DNA from: Nitrospira sp. CG24C
GTDB lineage: Bacteria; Nitrospirota; Nitrospiria; Nitrospirales; Nitrospiraceae
NCBI GenBank assembly: GCA_002869885.2
Contig: NEWR02000004.1
Location: 1 to 54,719, forward strand
Length of the DNA: 54,719 nt
Reading direction: 5' to 3'
The position numbers and the translations under genes are program-made. Shown piece by piece: positions 7,316-15,798 of the stretch. The notes beneath the pieces are model-generated. The model saw only the letters and a list, made by a program, of their open reading frames with translations. It was not told the DNA's origin and ran no database searches. The stretch's first letter is position 1, and the number at the start of each line of letters is the position of its first letter.

Positions 7316-9415
7316 ATGAGCGAACCACACAGAGAGTCACTCAGAAATGTGGCGTTGATTTCCAGTGCCGGCGCAGGGAAAACTTCGTTGGCTGAAGCCA
7401 TCCTTTTTACCACCGGCACTGTTCCCCACCTCGGGTCGATCGCACAAGGGACGACCACCTCAGACTTCGAGCCGGAAGAATTACACCGGCGCAGTTCCGT
7501 CAGTACCAGTCTCCTCCGTTGTTTCTGGAATCACACCACCATCAACCTCGTCGATCCTCCTGGTGCATTGAGCCTGATCGGGGAGACGACTATGGCCCTG
7601 CGAGCGGTAGAAGCCGTAATCCTGGTGGTAGGCGCCTCATCGGGAATCCGGAGCGAACTCGTCAGAGTCTGGTCTCGCGTCACAGCACTCGGCTTACCCT
7701 GTCTGCTGTTTCTAAACGAATTAGATAAAGACGGCGCCTCCCTCGATGAAGTTCTCGCGATGTGTCAACGCGGTCTTGGGATAATACCATTGCCGATCAC
7801 ATTGTCCTATCGCAGCGGCGGTCAGCTCGCCGGCGTGCTGGACCTTGGTCAGCAACGCCTCATCACTTCGCGCAAGGAGACACCCACGATTCAGCAGCTG
7901 ACGATACCGGAGAATGAACGGGAGGCGGTGGGGGATGCGCGGAAACGCATTCAAGAGGGAGTGGCCGAGCGTGATGACCGATTGTTGGAACAATATCTTG
8001 CAGCGGGTGAGTTGACACAGGAGGGGCTGATTAATGGAATGCGCCTTGGTGTTCAGAGCGGCATGATTGTTCCTCTCTACAGCGGTTCCGCCATCGAGAA
8101 TATCGGGATCGTTCCGCTCCTCAATGCAATCGTCAACTTGTTGCCATCTCCGATGGATCGGGCGTCGAGAGCCCCGTTGGAAGGGCTGCATCCGGATACA
8201 GGCGAGGCAGTAACGCGCCGTGCCGTTCAAGAAGACCCATTGTCAGGGATCGTCTTCAAGACGCTAATAGACCCCTTTGTCGGGCGACTGTCTTTTCTGC
8301 GAATTTTGTCGGGGGCTCTTCACGCAGACTCGACGATCTTCAACAGTTCTCGTGGCAGCAAAGAAAAAAGCGGGCATCTGTACGCCGTGTTGGGGAAGAA
8401 ACATACGGCCCTGCCTTCTGCCGGCGCAGGGGATATCGTGGCAATCGGGAAACTCAAAGATACGCAAACCGGCGACACGCTCTGCGACGAACAGACACCC
8501 ATCTGTTATCAGAAAACGGCGCTTCCACGCCCTGTGCTGTCCTTTGCCATCGAGCCGAAGTCCAATGCCGATATCGAAAAAATCAGTCTTGGGTTGCATA
8601 AGTTGATCGAAGAAGATCCGACCCTCGAATTCTCTCGGCATGCCGATACGAAGGAAATGGTGTTGAGCGGGATGGGCCAGTGGCACATCGATCTTGCGCT
8701 TGAAAAATTGCGCCGCAAGTACGGTGCGGAAGTGGTGCTGCATATGCCGAAGATTCCATATCACGAAACGATACGCAGCACGGCACAGGCCCAGGGGAAA
8801 TATAAGAAGCAAACCGGCGGGCATGGCCAGTATGGCGATTGCTGGCTGGAACTCGGGCCTCTTCCGCGCGGGGAGGGGTTCCGCTTCGAAAATAAAGTCG
8901 TCGGTGGAGCCATTCCACGAAACTTTATCCCCGCCGTGGAGAAAGGTGTCGTCGAAGCCATGCATCACGGAAGCTTGGCGGGGTTTCCTATCGTCGATTG
9001 CCGAGTTGCCGTGTACGATGGGTCGTACCATGCGGTTGATTCATCTGAGATGGCGTTTAAGGTCGCGGCGTCGATAGGGTTCAAGAAGGCCTTGGAGACG
9101 GCTCATCCCATCCTGTTAGAGCCGATTATGACGGTGGAGGTTGAGGCGCCGGCAGATCATATCGGAGCTGTGATCGGGGACTTGAATGCGCGCCGAGGGC
9201 GGATTCTCCACGTGGAGGCAAGAGACCATACGGAGCAGATCACGGTCCTTGTTCCAATGGCGGAGATGCTCACGTATGCCACGACGCTGAATTCACTCAC
9301 GGCAGGCCGCGGAAGTTACACGATGGAATTTGTGCGATACGACGAAGTGCCACGTGAGCTTGCAGTTCGAATCGTTGAGGCGCATAAGGTGGAGACACAT
9401 GCGGGAGCGCATTGA
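7316..9415 (+). CDS. EF-G-like translational GTPase paralogue with altered G motifs
   Basis: The protein (699 residues) has the EF-G domain order: GTPase, domain II, then ribosome-facing domains with GGHGQYGDCWLELGPLPRG and the C-terminal QAxLAEMLTYATTLNSLT-like segment. Its GTPase motifs deviate from canonical EF-G. G1 is SAGAGKTSL (17-25), G3 is DPPG (80-83) rather than DTPG, and G4 is NELD (134-137) rather than NKxD. This matches the divergent FusA-like paralogue group found beside a normal fusA in many bacteria. The role could be translation under stress or a regulatory GTPase, and guanine specificity is uncertain. AGGAGG precedes the ATG. Confidence 0.88.
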   Translation: MSEPHRESLRNVALISSAGAGKTSLAEAILFTTGTVPHLGSIAQGTTTSDFEPEELHRRSSVSTSLLRCFWNHTTINLVDPPGALSLIGETTMALRAVEAVILVVGASSGIRSELVRVWSRVTALGLPCLLFLNELDKDGASLDEVLAMCQRGLGIIPLPITLSYRSGGQLAGVLDLGQQRLITSRKETPTIQQLTIPENEREAVGDARKRIQEGVAERDDRLLEQYLAAGELTQEGLINGMRLGVQSGMIVPLYSGSAIENIGIVPLLNAIVNLLPSPMDRASRAPLEGLHPDTGEAVTRRAVQEDPLSGIVFKTLIDPFVGRLSFLRILSGALHADSTIFNSSRGSKEKSGHLYAVLGKKHTALPSAGAGDIVAIGKLKDTQTGDTLCDEQTPICYQKTALPRPVLSFAIEPKSNADIEKISLGLHKLIEEDPTLEFSRHADTKEMVLSGMGQWHIDLALEKLRRKYGAEVVLHMPKIPYHETIRSTAQAQGKYKKQTGGHGQYGDCWLELGPLPRGEGFRFENKVVGGAIPRNFIPAVEKGVVEAMHHGSLAGFPIVDCRVAVYDGSYHAVDSSEMAFKVAASIGFKKALETAHPILLEPIMTVEVEAPADHIGAVIGDLNARRGRILHVEARDHTEQITVLVPMAEMLTYATTLNSLTAGRGSYTMEFVRYDEVPRELAVRIVEAHKVETHAGAH

Positions 9416-9420
9416 ACGCT

Positions 9421-9522
9421 CTGGTTGATCTGGTTTGTTTGGTTTGTCTCGTTTGTTTGGTTGAACGAACTAACTGGATGAACCAAATAAACAAAACAAA
9501 CCAGATCAACCAAATAAACCAG
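9421..9522. repeat. G/T-A/C hairpin element B, copy 3
   Basis: This is the longest copy, about 102 bp, with arms CTGGTTGATCTGGTTTGTTT and AAACAAACCAGATCAACCAA. It fills the gap between the convergent stops of the EF-G-like gene and htrA, so a bidirectional terminator is plausible. Confidence 0.8.
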
Positions 9523-9523
9523 G

Positions 9524-10933
9524 CTAGTCGGTCGATTTGAGCACGACATAGAACGCGCGGGTTTCTCTCAGCACGCGGAGCAGGATTGTTTCGCCACGCC
9601 GGAGTTTGGAAATAGCGCTGCTGAATTCTCCGACCGATCCCACATCGACACGGTTCACTTCCTTGATGAGATCACCTTCGTGAAGGCCTTCCAATTGGGC
9701 GAGGCTTCCGGGCTCCACTTTGCTGATGAGCACGCCGCGGCTTTCCTCCAGTTTGAATTTGTCGGCAAGACCAGGCGTCAGATTTTGCACATCAAAGCCA
9801 AGCTTGACTTCAGCGCGTCCTTGAGGGAGCGAGGCGATCACAGCCTGCTCAGGACGTTCTCTGAGGGAGACGTCTAGCAGCAAGCGCTGCTGATCTCGAA
9901 CGATCTCAACTTTTGCCGTTGAGCCCGGAAGTAATCCCGCTACGACACGGGAGAGGCGGTTCGGCGTGTCGATCACGGTGCCGTCAATACGGGTCAAAAT
10001 GTCGCCGGGTTTGATGCCGGCTGCCGCAGCCGGATCCCTTTCGAAGACTTCATTGACCAGCACCCCTTCGCCTTCCTTGACGCCAAAATTGCGTGCCAGC
10101 TCCACCGTGAGCGGTTGGATGCCGACGCCCAACCAGCCTCGTGTCACCCGTCCCTGCGTCAGCAATTGTTGAATCACTTGCTTGGCCATGTTGGAAGGAA
10201 TCGCAAAACCGATTCCTTGGGCGAAGTTAATGATGGCAGTATTGATGCCGATAATTTCTCCGCGCAGGTTGAAGAGTGGGCCGCCCGAATTGCCGGGATT
10301 GATCGAGGCGTCCGTCTGAATAAAATTTTCATAGCGCGAGAGATTGATGTTCTCCCGGCCGATCCCGCTGACGACGCCGAGTGTGACTGTCCGATCGAGT
10401 CCGAAAGGGTTCCCCACAGCGAGTACCCATTGGCCGACTCGCACGGTCGATGAATCTCCGAACCTTGCGCTTGGGAGGGGATGGTCGGCGGTCACCTTGA
10501 GGAGGGCTATGTCGGTATCGAGATCCTTTCCGACAACCTGTGAAATCAGTTTCGACTTATCAGAAAAACGAACTTCGATTTCCGTCGCATCGCCGATAAC
10601 ATGGTTGTTCGTGATGATGTATCCGTCAGGATCGATGACGACGCCGGAACCCGATCCGGAAGCGTTGGGAGCCCGTTCCTGCGAAAGCTCACGCCCCCGT
10701 CCTGGCCCGGACAGAGGAATGAGATTCACGACCGACGGTTTTGCCGACTCAGCGAGGTCGGTAATAACCGTTTGCATTTCTTCCAGCATGCGGAGGCCCG
10801 GTGAGTCGTTGGATTTAAGTGCGGCGGATTCAGCGGCGGTGGTGTGGAGATCGAACCAGGCGAAGAGTGCGAGGCTGATGAGGAATGGGAGCATACGAGT
10901 CATCTTCGACCACATCGCTGGATTGTAAAGCAT
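9524..10933 (-). CDS. degP: Periplasmic HtrA/DegP-type serine protease with two PDZ domains
   Basis: This envelope protease and chaperone degrades misfolded periplasmic proteins. A hydrophobic signal segment (about 14-33) precedes a trypsin-like domain with the triad His111 (NNHVIGD), Asp141 (DTDIALLKV) and Ser216 (NPGNSGGPL). Two PDZ domains follow at about 260-350 and 375-460. The 469-residue length matches DegP/DegQ. Several ATGs lie near the N-terminus (residues 1, 7, 11 and 14) and none has a clear Shine-Dalgarno, so the exact start is uncertain. DegP, DegQ and MucD cannot be told apart here. Confidence 0.93.
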   Translation of the reverse strand: MLYNPAMWSKMTRMLPFLISLALFAWFDLHTTAAESAALKSNDSPGLRMLEEMQTVITDLAESAKPSVVNLIPLSGPGRGRELSQERAPNASGSGSGVVIDPDGYIITNNHVIGDATEIEVRFSDKSKLISQVVGKDLDTDIALLKVTADHPLPSARFGDSSTVRVGQWVLAVGNPFGLDRTVTLGVVSGIGRENINLSRYENFIQTDASINPGNSGGPLFNLRGEIIGINTAIINFAQGIGFAIPSNMAKQVIQQLLTQGRVTRGWLGVGIQPLTVELARNFGVKEGEGVLVNEVFERDPAAAAGIKPGDILTRIDGTVIDTPNRLSRVVAGLLPGSTAKVEIVRDQQRLLLDVSLRERPEQAVIASLPQGRAEVKLGFDVQNLTPGLADKFKLEESRGVLISKVEPGSLAQLEGLHEGDLIKEVNRVDVGSVGEFSSAISKLRRGETILLRVLRETRAFYVVLKSTD

Positions 10934-11006
10934 TTACTGCGTGTGCGTATCTCGTCGGGGTTAAGAGTGTATGGCAAAATCTCCATTCCGGACCATACGC
11001 TATTGG

Positions 11007-11657
11007 CTATACGCCATATGCTCTTTTCTCCGGCTTGGCGCTCCGAGCTTGGGTAAATTCTGAGGCAAACAGCGCGAGATCCTCATGCAATCCGATCACG
11101 ACCAGGACATCGTCAATGCGAAGTACCAGGGCATTGTCTGGCGGTACCAGAAATGGTCCACGCAGGACCGTGACGAGACGAACCGATGCGGGCAATGCCA
11201 TCTCAGCGAATGTCTTTCCAACGATCGGCGATCCTTGAACGATCTGGAACCGTTCGATGGCCGCTGCGCGAAGACTCAAATCCTGTTGCAGGGTGAGGAG
11301 CTCGTGGTGGATCGTTTCCAGTTTGATCTCACGTATTTGGCTGTCGACGCCGAGCAGCGTTCGTTTAAAGTGCTGAACGCGGTCGCTGGCCTGACCGAGG
11401 AATTCTGCCAATTGATCGGAGGGCACAATTGACTCATGGCTGAATGGTGGGCGTTTGGCACAGAGCGTAGCAATCTGACGTCCGAGTTCGCCATGAACCT
11501 GTTCGATCTGGTTGAGTAAGCTCGACGCCTGGCTGTGCAAACGGAAAACTTGGGCCTTGCGATTGGCACGTTCGGCGATGGCAAGGATGGTTTCATGGAT
11601 CGCGCTGCCGGTAATCGACAGTTCTTGTTGGATACGCCCAAGCAGCTCGAGGGACAT
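11007..11657 (-). CDS. Cytosolic protein with C-terminal TrkA-C (RCK_C) domain
   Basis: The N-terminal 130 residues are helical and leucine- and glutamine-rich. They lack the transmembrane or Rossmann parts expected of a K+ channel. The last 80 residues resemble a TrkA-C domain (VQGSPIVGKTFAEMALPASV ... VLRIDDVLVVIGLHEDL), which binds small ligands such as c-di-AMP or ATP. It may be a regulatory subunit for a transporter encoded elsewhere. The frame is open to 11798, but the ATG at 11657 (MSLELLGRIQQEL) avoids a Pro/Ser-rich untypical N-terminus and overlap with the divergent gene at 11780. Confidence 0.65.
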   Translation of the reverse strand: MSLELLGRIQQELSITGSAIHETILAIAERANRKAQVFRLHSQASSLLNQIEQVHGELGRQIATLCAKRPPFSHESIVPSDQLAEFLGQASDRVQHFKRTLLGVDSQIREIKLETIHHELLTLQQDLSLRAAAIERFQIVQGSPIVGKTFAEMALPASVRLVTVLRGPFLVPPDNALVLRIDDVLVVIGLHEDLALFASEFTQARSAKPEKRAYGV

Positions 11658-11779
11658 AAATGAAAAATCTCTTATGTCTGATAAGAACCCAGTGGGTGGG
11701 CGGGTGAGAAAGTTGCGCGCAGTAGAAGATCGCAGCCCCCATCCCTGAAGAGAGAACGAGCACTGTACGAGAGGCATGA

Positions 11780-13135
11780 ATGGGCAGTTACTCGACATTG
11801 TACGTCGATGGCAAAGAGCTATTCTCTAGGAAACACGAACCTGACCAAGTGCTAATGACATTGTTTCAGGCCTCTGAGAGGTTAATCCGCCGCGGCAGCA
11901 TTGAAGAAATTGCACCCTCTCTACTTGCAGATGATCCCGAAAATGCTAGTGAACAAATAGAGCTTCTCACTTATGAGATTACGGTGAACGCTCTTAAAGA
12001 TCGCCTCGACCTCATGGGCTTCTCTATTAAGTTTGCCCGTGATGAGTACGAGCGCATAAGAAACCTCAAGCTTGAGGAATCGCAAAGCGAAACTGAGCCA
12101 ATCAGTGATGCTCCAGACTCTTGGAACAAATTTGAGGCAACGCAACACGCTCTCCAGGAACTTCCGTTTGACCGCTGGCTGAACACCTTTGAGAAGTTCT
12201 GGAACGATAAGAAACTATGGGGAGCCATACCCCGTAGGCCCATGCCGTCAAAAGACTCCCCTCTGGACGAACTGCTCTTGTGGTATGTGAGCACCCAGAG
12301 TTACGATATTGCTTACTCGTTCCTCAGCGATGATGCACGACTGCTTCTTCGGGCACTGTGCGAGATTCTCCCTCCACAAGCCCCAGTCATTTACGATCTC
12401 TCCGAACTAGCCTATGACAGCGGCGATGCTCAAGAGTTAGCCGCTTTCGCAGAAGCTTATTTGGACGGAGGATATGCGACAACAAGACGGATAATCGTTC
12501 TGACGGAGGGGCGTACCGATCAGCGAGCCATCGAAGGATCACTCAAACTGTTACGTCCTGCCCTTGCAAACTACTTCTCGTTTCTTGATTTCGATACGCT
12601 AGCTATTCCTGGTGGAGTAACGTCCGTCCTGAACACTCTCAAAGCTCTAATATCTGTTGGTATTGCTAATCGAGTCGTGGCCTTATTGGACAATGACACT
12701 GCAGCCCATGCGGCTGTCCAAGCCGCAAAGCTAGGAGCACTCCCACGAAATGCAAGGATTGTATTTCTCCCACGCCTTTCACCTGCCGAGAATTACCCAA
12801 CTCTCGGTCCAACGGGAATGACGGCTATGGACATCAATGGGCTTGCTTGCAGCATAGAATTGTTTTTCGGAGCAGATGTGCTCACTAAGGACTCTGGCCA
12901 GTTAGTGCCTATTCAATGGAAAGGTTACGATGACAAGCTGAAGCGATATCAGGGCGAAATTATGCACAAGGCAGAGTTGCAATCTTCGTTTGGGGAAAAG
13001 CTCTCAAAGGCAAAAGAAGACCCTGCACTTCTTGGGACTAGGGATTGGGCTCCCATGCAAATGGTTATTCAATCTCTCGTTGAGGCTTTTCATGACATGC
13101 CTCCCATAGATTACGGGTTAGAAAACGCCGAATAG
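11780..13135 (+). CDS. HEPN/Toprim-type putative nuclease (defence candidate)
   Basis: The N-terminus (MGSYSTLYVDGKELFSRKHE) matches the short domain often fused to HEPN and Toprim modules. A helical region rich in charged residues follows (about 50-230). A Toprim core has the catalytic glutamate in VLTEGRTDQ (Glu243) and the acidic pair in LLDNDTAA (Asp304, Asp306). Toprim enzymes of this type cut or nick nucleic acid with Mg2+, and HEPN fusions are common in antiviral and abortive-infection systems. The gene is clearly AT-richer than its neighbours and stands alone in its orientation, which suggests transfer. There is no partner ATPase. I recognise the domains, not a named system. Confidence 0.7.
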   Translation: MGSYSTLYVDGKELFSRKHEPDQVLMTLFQASERLIRRGSIEEIAPSLLADDPENASEQIELLTYEITVNALKDRLDLMGFSIKFARDEYERIRNLKLEESQSETEPISDAPDSWNKFEATQHALQELPFDRWLNTFEKFWNDKKLWGAIPRRPMPSKDSPLDELLLWYVSTQSYDIAYSFLSDDARLLLRALCEILPPQAPVIYDLSELAYDSGDAQELAAFAEAYLDGGYATTRRIIVLTEGRTDQRAIEGSLKLLRPALANYFSFLDFDTLAIPGGVTSVLNTLKALISVGIANRVVALLDNDTAAHAAVQAAKLGALPRNARIVFLPRLSPAENYPTLGPTGMTAMDINGLACSIELFFGADVLTKDSGQLVPIQWKGYDDKLKRYQGEIMHKAELQSSFGEKLSKAKEDPALLGTRDWAPMQMVIQSLVEAFHDMPPIDYGLENAE

Positions 13136-13139
13136 GGGC

Positions 13140-13188
13140 AAACAAAGGGGTCGGGAATGTTTTCTGATTGCTCAGCCTGAATATCAGG
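13140..13188 (+). repeat. AAACAAAGGGG direct repeat, left copy
   Basis: The segment AACAAAGGGGTCGGGAATGT followed by TTTCTGATTG recurs at 13938-13982 with small differences. The two copies bracket the DUF4234-like gene. Similar AAAGGGGTC words often flank Y1/REP-type transposase genes. Confidence 0.55.
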
Positions 13189-13230
13189 TAAAGAGAACGG
13201 TTCAGGAACCGTTCCTCTCCACGGCTGGGA

Positions 13231-13884
13231 TTAAGAACAGAGTCCCACTTCTTTGTCACAAGCTATCTTCGCTTCCCCTACTTCATTCTCCACACCTTCC
13301 AGCACTGTATTTTCCGGCGCATTATCTTCCTCGTCTGGTATGAGTGTGCCCATGACTGCAAGGGCGACTAGGATGCCACCGATAACAATGACAGCCCAAT
13401 TCCAAGCAGAAAACCGATTGTTTTGATCGTGATTTGGACTCACTGTGGTATTGATTCGATTGATGCGCACCTGTACTGGAATGAGAAAGACAAAAGAAAA
13501 CAGTGTAATCCACCAATATGGATCAGGCAGTTTCCAAAGTAGGGACGTAACTATCCACCCAATGGCAAGAGGACCGGCCGCCAACTTGGTGGCACCAAGC
13601 CCAGGCACATCGTAGTCGCGGACTCGGCCAACACACTGGTAACAATAAAAGTAGGCGAAGATCGTGCGAATTGCGGGCGAGATGTTTGTGCGCTCTCGAT
13701 CCTTGATTCGTCGCCAATTCCTGTCGAACCAGTAGAACTCGTAGAGGCCTAATGTCACGACGGACAACACAACGAATTTGGTTACGGAGACAGGGAAGAA
13801 TGGCGGTTCCGGCGCGATGCCGGCAAGCGGCATAACGTCGGCAATGATGGATTTGGGAATCGTCTCTTGATCTAGTGTCACCAT
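13231..13884 (-). CDS. DUF4234-like multi-pass membrane protein
   Basis: The segment VVLSVVTLGLYEFYWFDRNWRRIKDR is characteristic of DUF4234-type proteins. About four hydrophobic helices follow, with one at about 163-180 before an acidic, soluble C-terminal tail that contains two cysteines (IACDKEVGLCS). The function is unknown. The gene is bracketed by 45-50 bp direct repeats and lies beside the HEPN/Toprim gene, so it may belong to the same acquired segment. The start at 13884 gives a plausible N-terminal cytosolic segment before the first helix. Confidence 0.7.
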   Translation of the reverse strand: MVTLDQETIPKSIIADVMPLAGIAPEPPFFPVSVTKFVVLSVVTLGLYEFYWFDRNWRRIKDRERTNISPAIRTIFAYFYCYQCVGRVRDYDVPGLGATKLAAGPLAIGWIVTSLLWKLPDPYWWITLFSFVFLIPVQVRINRINTTVSPNHDQNNRFSAWNWAVIVIGGILVALAVMGTLIPDEEDNAPENTVLEGVENEVGEAKIACDKEVGLCS

Positions 13885-13937
13885 TAGACCATCCCTTCAC
13901 GACCTTTTGCCTCCTCACCAATTTACATGAGTCGGTC

Positions 13938-13982
13938 GAAACAAAGGGGAATCTTTTCTGATTGTTCAACCCGAAAATCTGT
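13938..13982 (+). repeat. AAACAAAGGGG direct repeat, right copy
   Basis: GAAACAAAGGGGAATCTTTT followed by CTGATTGTTCAACCCGAAAA is the partner of 13140-13188, in the same orientation. Confidence 0.55.
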
Positions 13983-14017
13983 CCTAATACTCTAATTCCC
14001 TCCGATATATTTCTTGC

Positions 14018-14076
14018 ACCACACCCCTAACCCCTTACGCCTAACCCTTCACGCGCATCGCGCCTCACGCCTGACG
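14018..14076. repeat. CCCCTAA/CCTTACGCC short-word repeat
   Basis: A run of words such as CCCCTAACCCCTTACGCC and CCTCACGCC runs into the stop of the VanZ-like gene. The same words recur at 22916-22980, 44258-44285, 45207-45276 and 47047-47066. Confidence 0.5.
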
Positions 14077-14523
14077 TTTCATGTTCCACTGCGCGCAGTT
14101 GAAAGATGTGATCCTATTTCTTACCGTAACAGCGAGCATCATGATCGCAGCAAGACCGATTCCGACTGCGTCCACCACCAAATCGTCGATATTAGATTCC
14201 CTGCCTTCAACTGATCCTTGGAACACTTCGGTCCAGAGACCGAAGACAAGGGCTGCGGCTGCTGCGACTGGGAGTGCATAGGCTAGCGGCCATGCGCGGC
14301 GCTGCAGTCCGCGCGTCAGCAATACTGCCAAGATTCCATAGCCTGGCGCATGGGCCCAATCCAAAAAATTGCCAGGCACTTGCGCCAGCAGCTGTCCGGA
14401 AAGACCGATTCCCGGGACGATTACCGCGCCAAAATAGAGCAGGCCCATGTAAACCAGCACAATTCCTAATCCCACAGTTACCTCCCAGGGCCAGACACAT
14501 CTTGCGAAGATACAAGACCCCAA
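14065..14523 (-). CDS. VanZ-like integral membrane protein
   Basis: Four hydrophobic helices span about residues 15-40, 60-70, 78-100 and 112-132. The family residues FLDWAHAPGYGILAVLL and the late EVFQGSVEGRESNIDDLVVDAVG (glutamate, glutamine, arginine, aspartates) match the VanZ-like domain. VanZ confers low-level teicoplanin resistance in enterococci, but most homologues have unknown roles. The final residues NCAQWNMKRQA are partly encoded by the short-word repeat DNA, so the C-terminus may be a recent extension. Confidence 0.75.
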   Translation of the reverse strand: MGSCIFARCVWPWEVTVGLGIVLVYMGLLYFGAVIVPGIGLSGQLLAQVPGNFLDWAHAPGYGILAVLLTRGLQRRAWPLAYALPVAAAAALVFGLWTEVFQGSVEGRESNIDDLVVDAVGIGLAAIMMLAVTVRNRITSFNCAQWNMKRQA

Positions 14524-14589
14524 AGAAGATAACTATTGGGCATTCGTAGGGGGATAGCGGTCAGGGACCGTAAAACGCGAGACAGGACG

Positions 14590-14632
14590 AGTTTGTCTGT
14601 CTGGTCTATCGTTTATTTGGTCTGGTTTGTTA
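14590..14632. repeat. Single G/T arm of element B
   Basis: The segment GTTTGTCTGTCTGGTCTATC followed by GTTTATTTGGTCTGG looks like one arm of a B hairpin without its partner. Confidence 0.4.
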
Positions 14633-14846
14633 GCCGGACCGGCACACCCAAAGGGACAAGAGCGGCTAGCGGAACTGGCGCGAGATAATAGATTGGCTCC
14701 CATCTCTCCAAGCGAGGACGGGCTAGATGGTCTCCCACTGCGCGTGTCCAACGAGGGTCTTCCGAGACCGCGCGTTGCACGAGCACAGGAGACCGTCTAG
14801 TCTGCCCTCGCTTGCCCCATCCAAGCTCGCTCGTTCATCTCCCCAA

Positions 14847-15070
14847 GTGGGTAGCCTGGATTGGCCCTTAACTGCGCCAGTCGAACGAGGCCGGACTTAA
14901 CTCTTCACCTGCATTCAGCGAGGCGGCTGGTATGGTCTCAACTGCGCGCATCGAGCGACCACTGCTTCACCGTGGGGGCTCTGCGAGCACAGAGACCATG
15001 CCAGCTGCCTCGCCATCCCCTTCTCAGGGCGCGCGTTCCGGGAGCAAAAAGGGCCAACCAGGCTACCCAC
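14847..15070. repeat. 224-bp element with about 20-bp terminal inverted repeats
   Basis: The left end GTGGGTAGCCTGGATTGGCC pairs with the right end GGCCAACCAGGCTACCCAC with one 1-nt difference. It has no ORF of note. Its right end touches the stop codon of the TPM-domain gene. Words inside (GGTCTC, ACTGCGCG, GAGCACAG, GAGACC) also occur at 14728-14800, just outside the element, so the adjacent DNA may be an older copy. The rest of the 546-bp gap 14524-15069 shows nothing else recognisable. Confidence 0.65.
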
Positions 15071-15798
15071 TACTTCCACCCTTCGCCCCCCGTCCCCCCT
15101 CCGAACCCTCCGAAGTTCCCGCCGAAGCCCCCCTGCCCGGTTCCCCAATACTCGCCTTTTTGAATCCGTTTGAAGGGATGCCGAAGGTCGGGACGGCTGA
15201 TCCACCAGAAATACGCGAACGCCCCAATGCCTGTGAAAATGGCGAGCCAAAATCCTAGGCCTTTGGAATGTCCCTTCGCAATGTCGCCGACACGGACCTC
15301 TTGCGCAGGAGACGCGAGGGCCACCACAGTGAGATAGAGGCCTTCGCCGAAATGCCCCAAATCAATCGACGGTTGCAGACTCTCGCGGCCGACCTGATTC
15401 ACCACCGCGGGAGTGATCACCGGCCACATCTTCCGGCCCAGCGTAATCGCGGCCTGTCGTTCCTGCACCGCAACCAGCACCATCACGCCATGTTCTTGTT
15501 GCGTCGATCCGATGCCCCACTTCTCATAGAGGGCCGTCGCATACTCGTTGGCCGACCCAAACGGCTTGATGGTCGGAACGGTCACCACAACCATTTCCAC
15601 GCCGGTTTTTCGCTCAAGATCCTGGCAGACGGACCGTATGCGCTCTTTCCAGCCCCCATCGATCGCCTGCGCATGGTCGCTCACATAGCCTTGAGGCCCC
15701 GGCAACGGGATCTTGGATCTTTCGTAAGGAGCAGCCTGAGCGAGCCCCGCGAAGAGAACGAGACAGATTGTCATCGCCATGCAAATGATCTTTGTCAT
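15070..15798 (-). CDS. TPM-domain membrane-anchored periplasmic protein
   Basis: A signal peptide (about 1-22, ending AQA) is followed by a TPM domain (YVSDHAQAIDGGWKERI ... LEKRTGVEMVVVTV-like, then YATALYEKWGIGS and HGVMVLVAVQERQAAITLG). TPM domains occur in phosphatase-like and photosystem-repair proteins. One transmembrane helix (FWLAIFTGIGAFAYFWW, about 183-200) and a Gly-rich tail (GGFGGNFGGFGGG) complete it, as in YgcG-type proteins. It overlaps the nucleotidyltransferase gene by 4 bp, so the two are probably co-translated. Catalytic activity is unproven for this family. Confidence 0.85.
   Translation of the reverse strand: MTKIICMAMTICLVLFAGLAQAAPYERSKIPLPGPQGYVSDHAQAIDGGWKERIRSVCQDLERKTGVEMVVVTVPTIKPFGSANEYATALYEKWGIGSTQQEHGVMVLVAVQERQAAITLGRKMWPVITPAVVNQVGRESLQPSIDLGHFGEGLYLTVVALASPAQEVRVGDIAKGHSKGLGFWLAIFTGIGAFAYFWWISRPDLRHPFKRIQKGEYWGTGQGGFGGNFGGFGGGTGGEGWK

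Noticed and set aside
8264-9031. 255-residue open frame opposite the EF-G-like gene
   Set aside because: It is a shadow frame without motifs; the sense gene has the full EF-G architecture.
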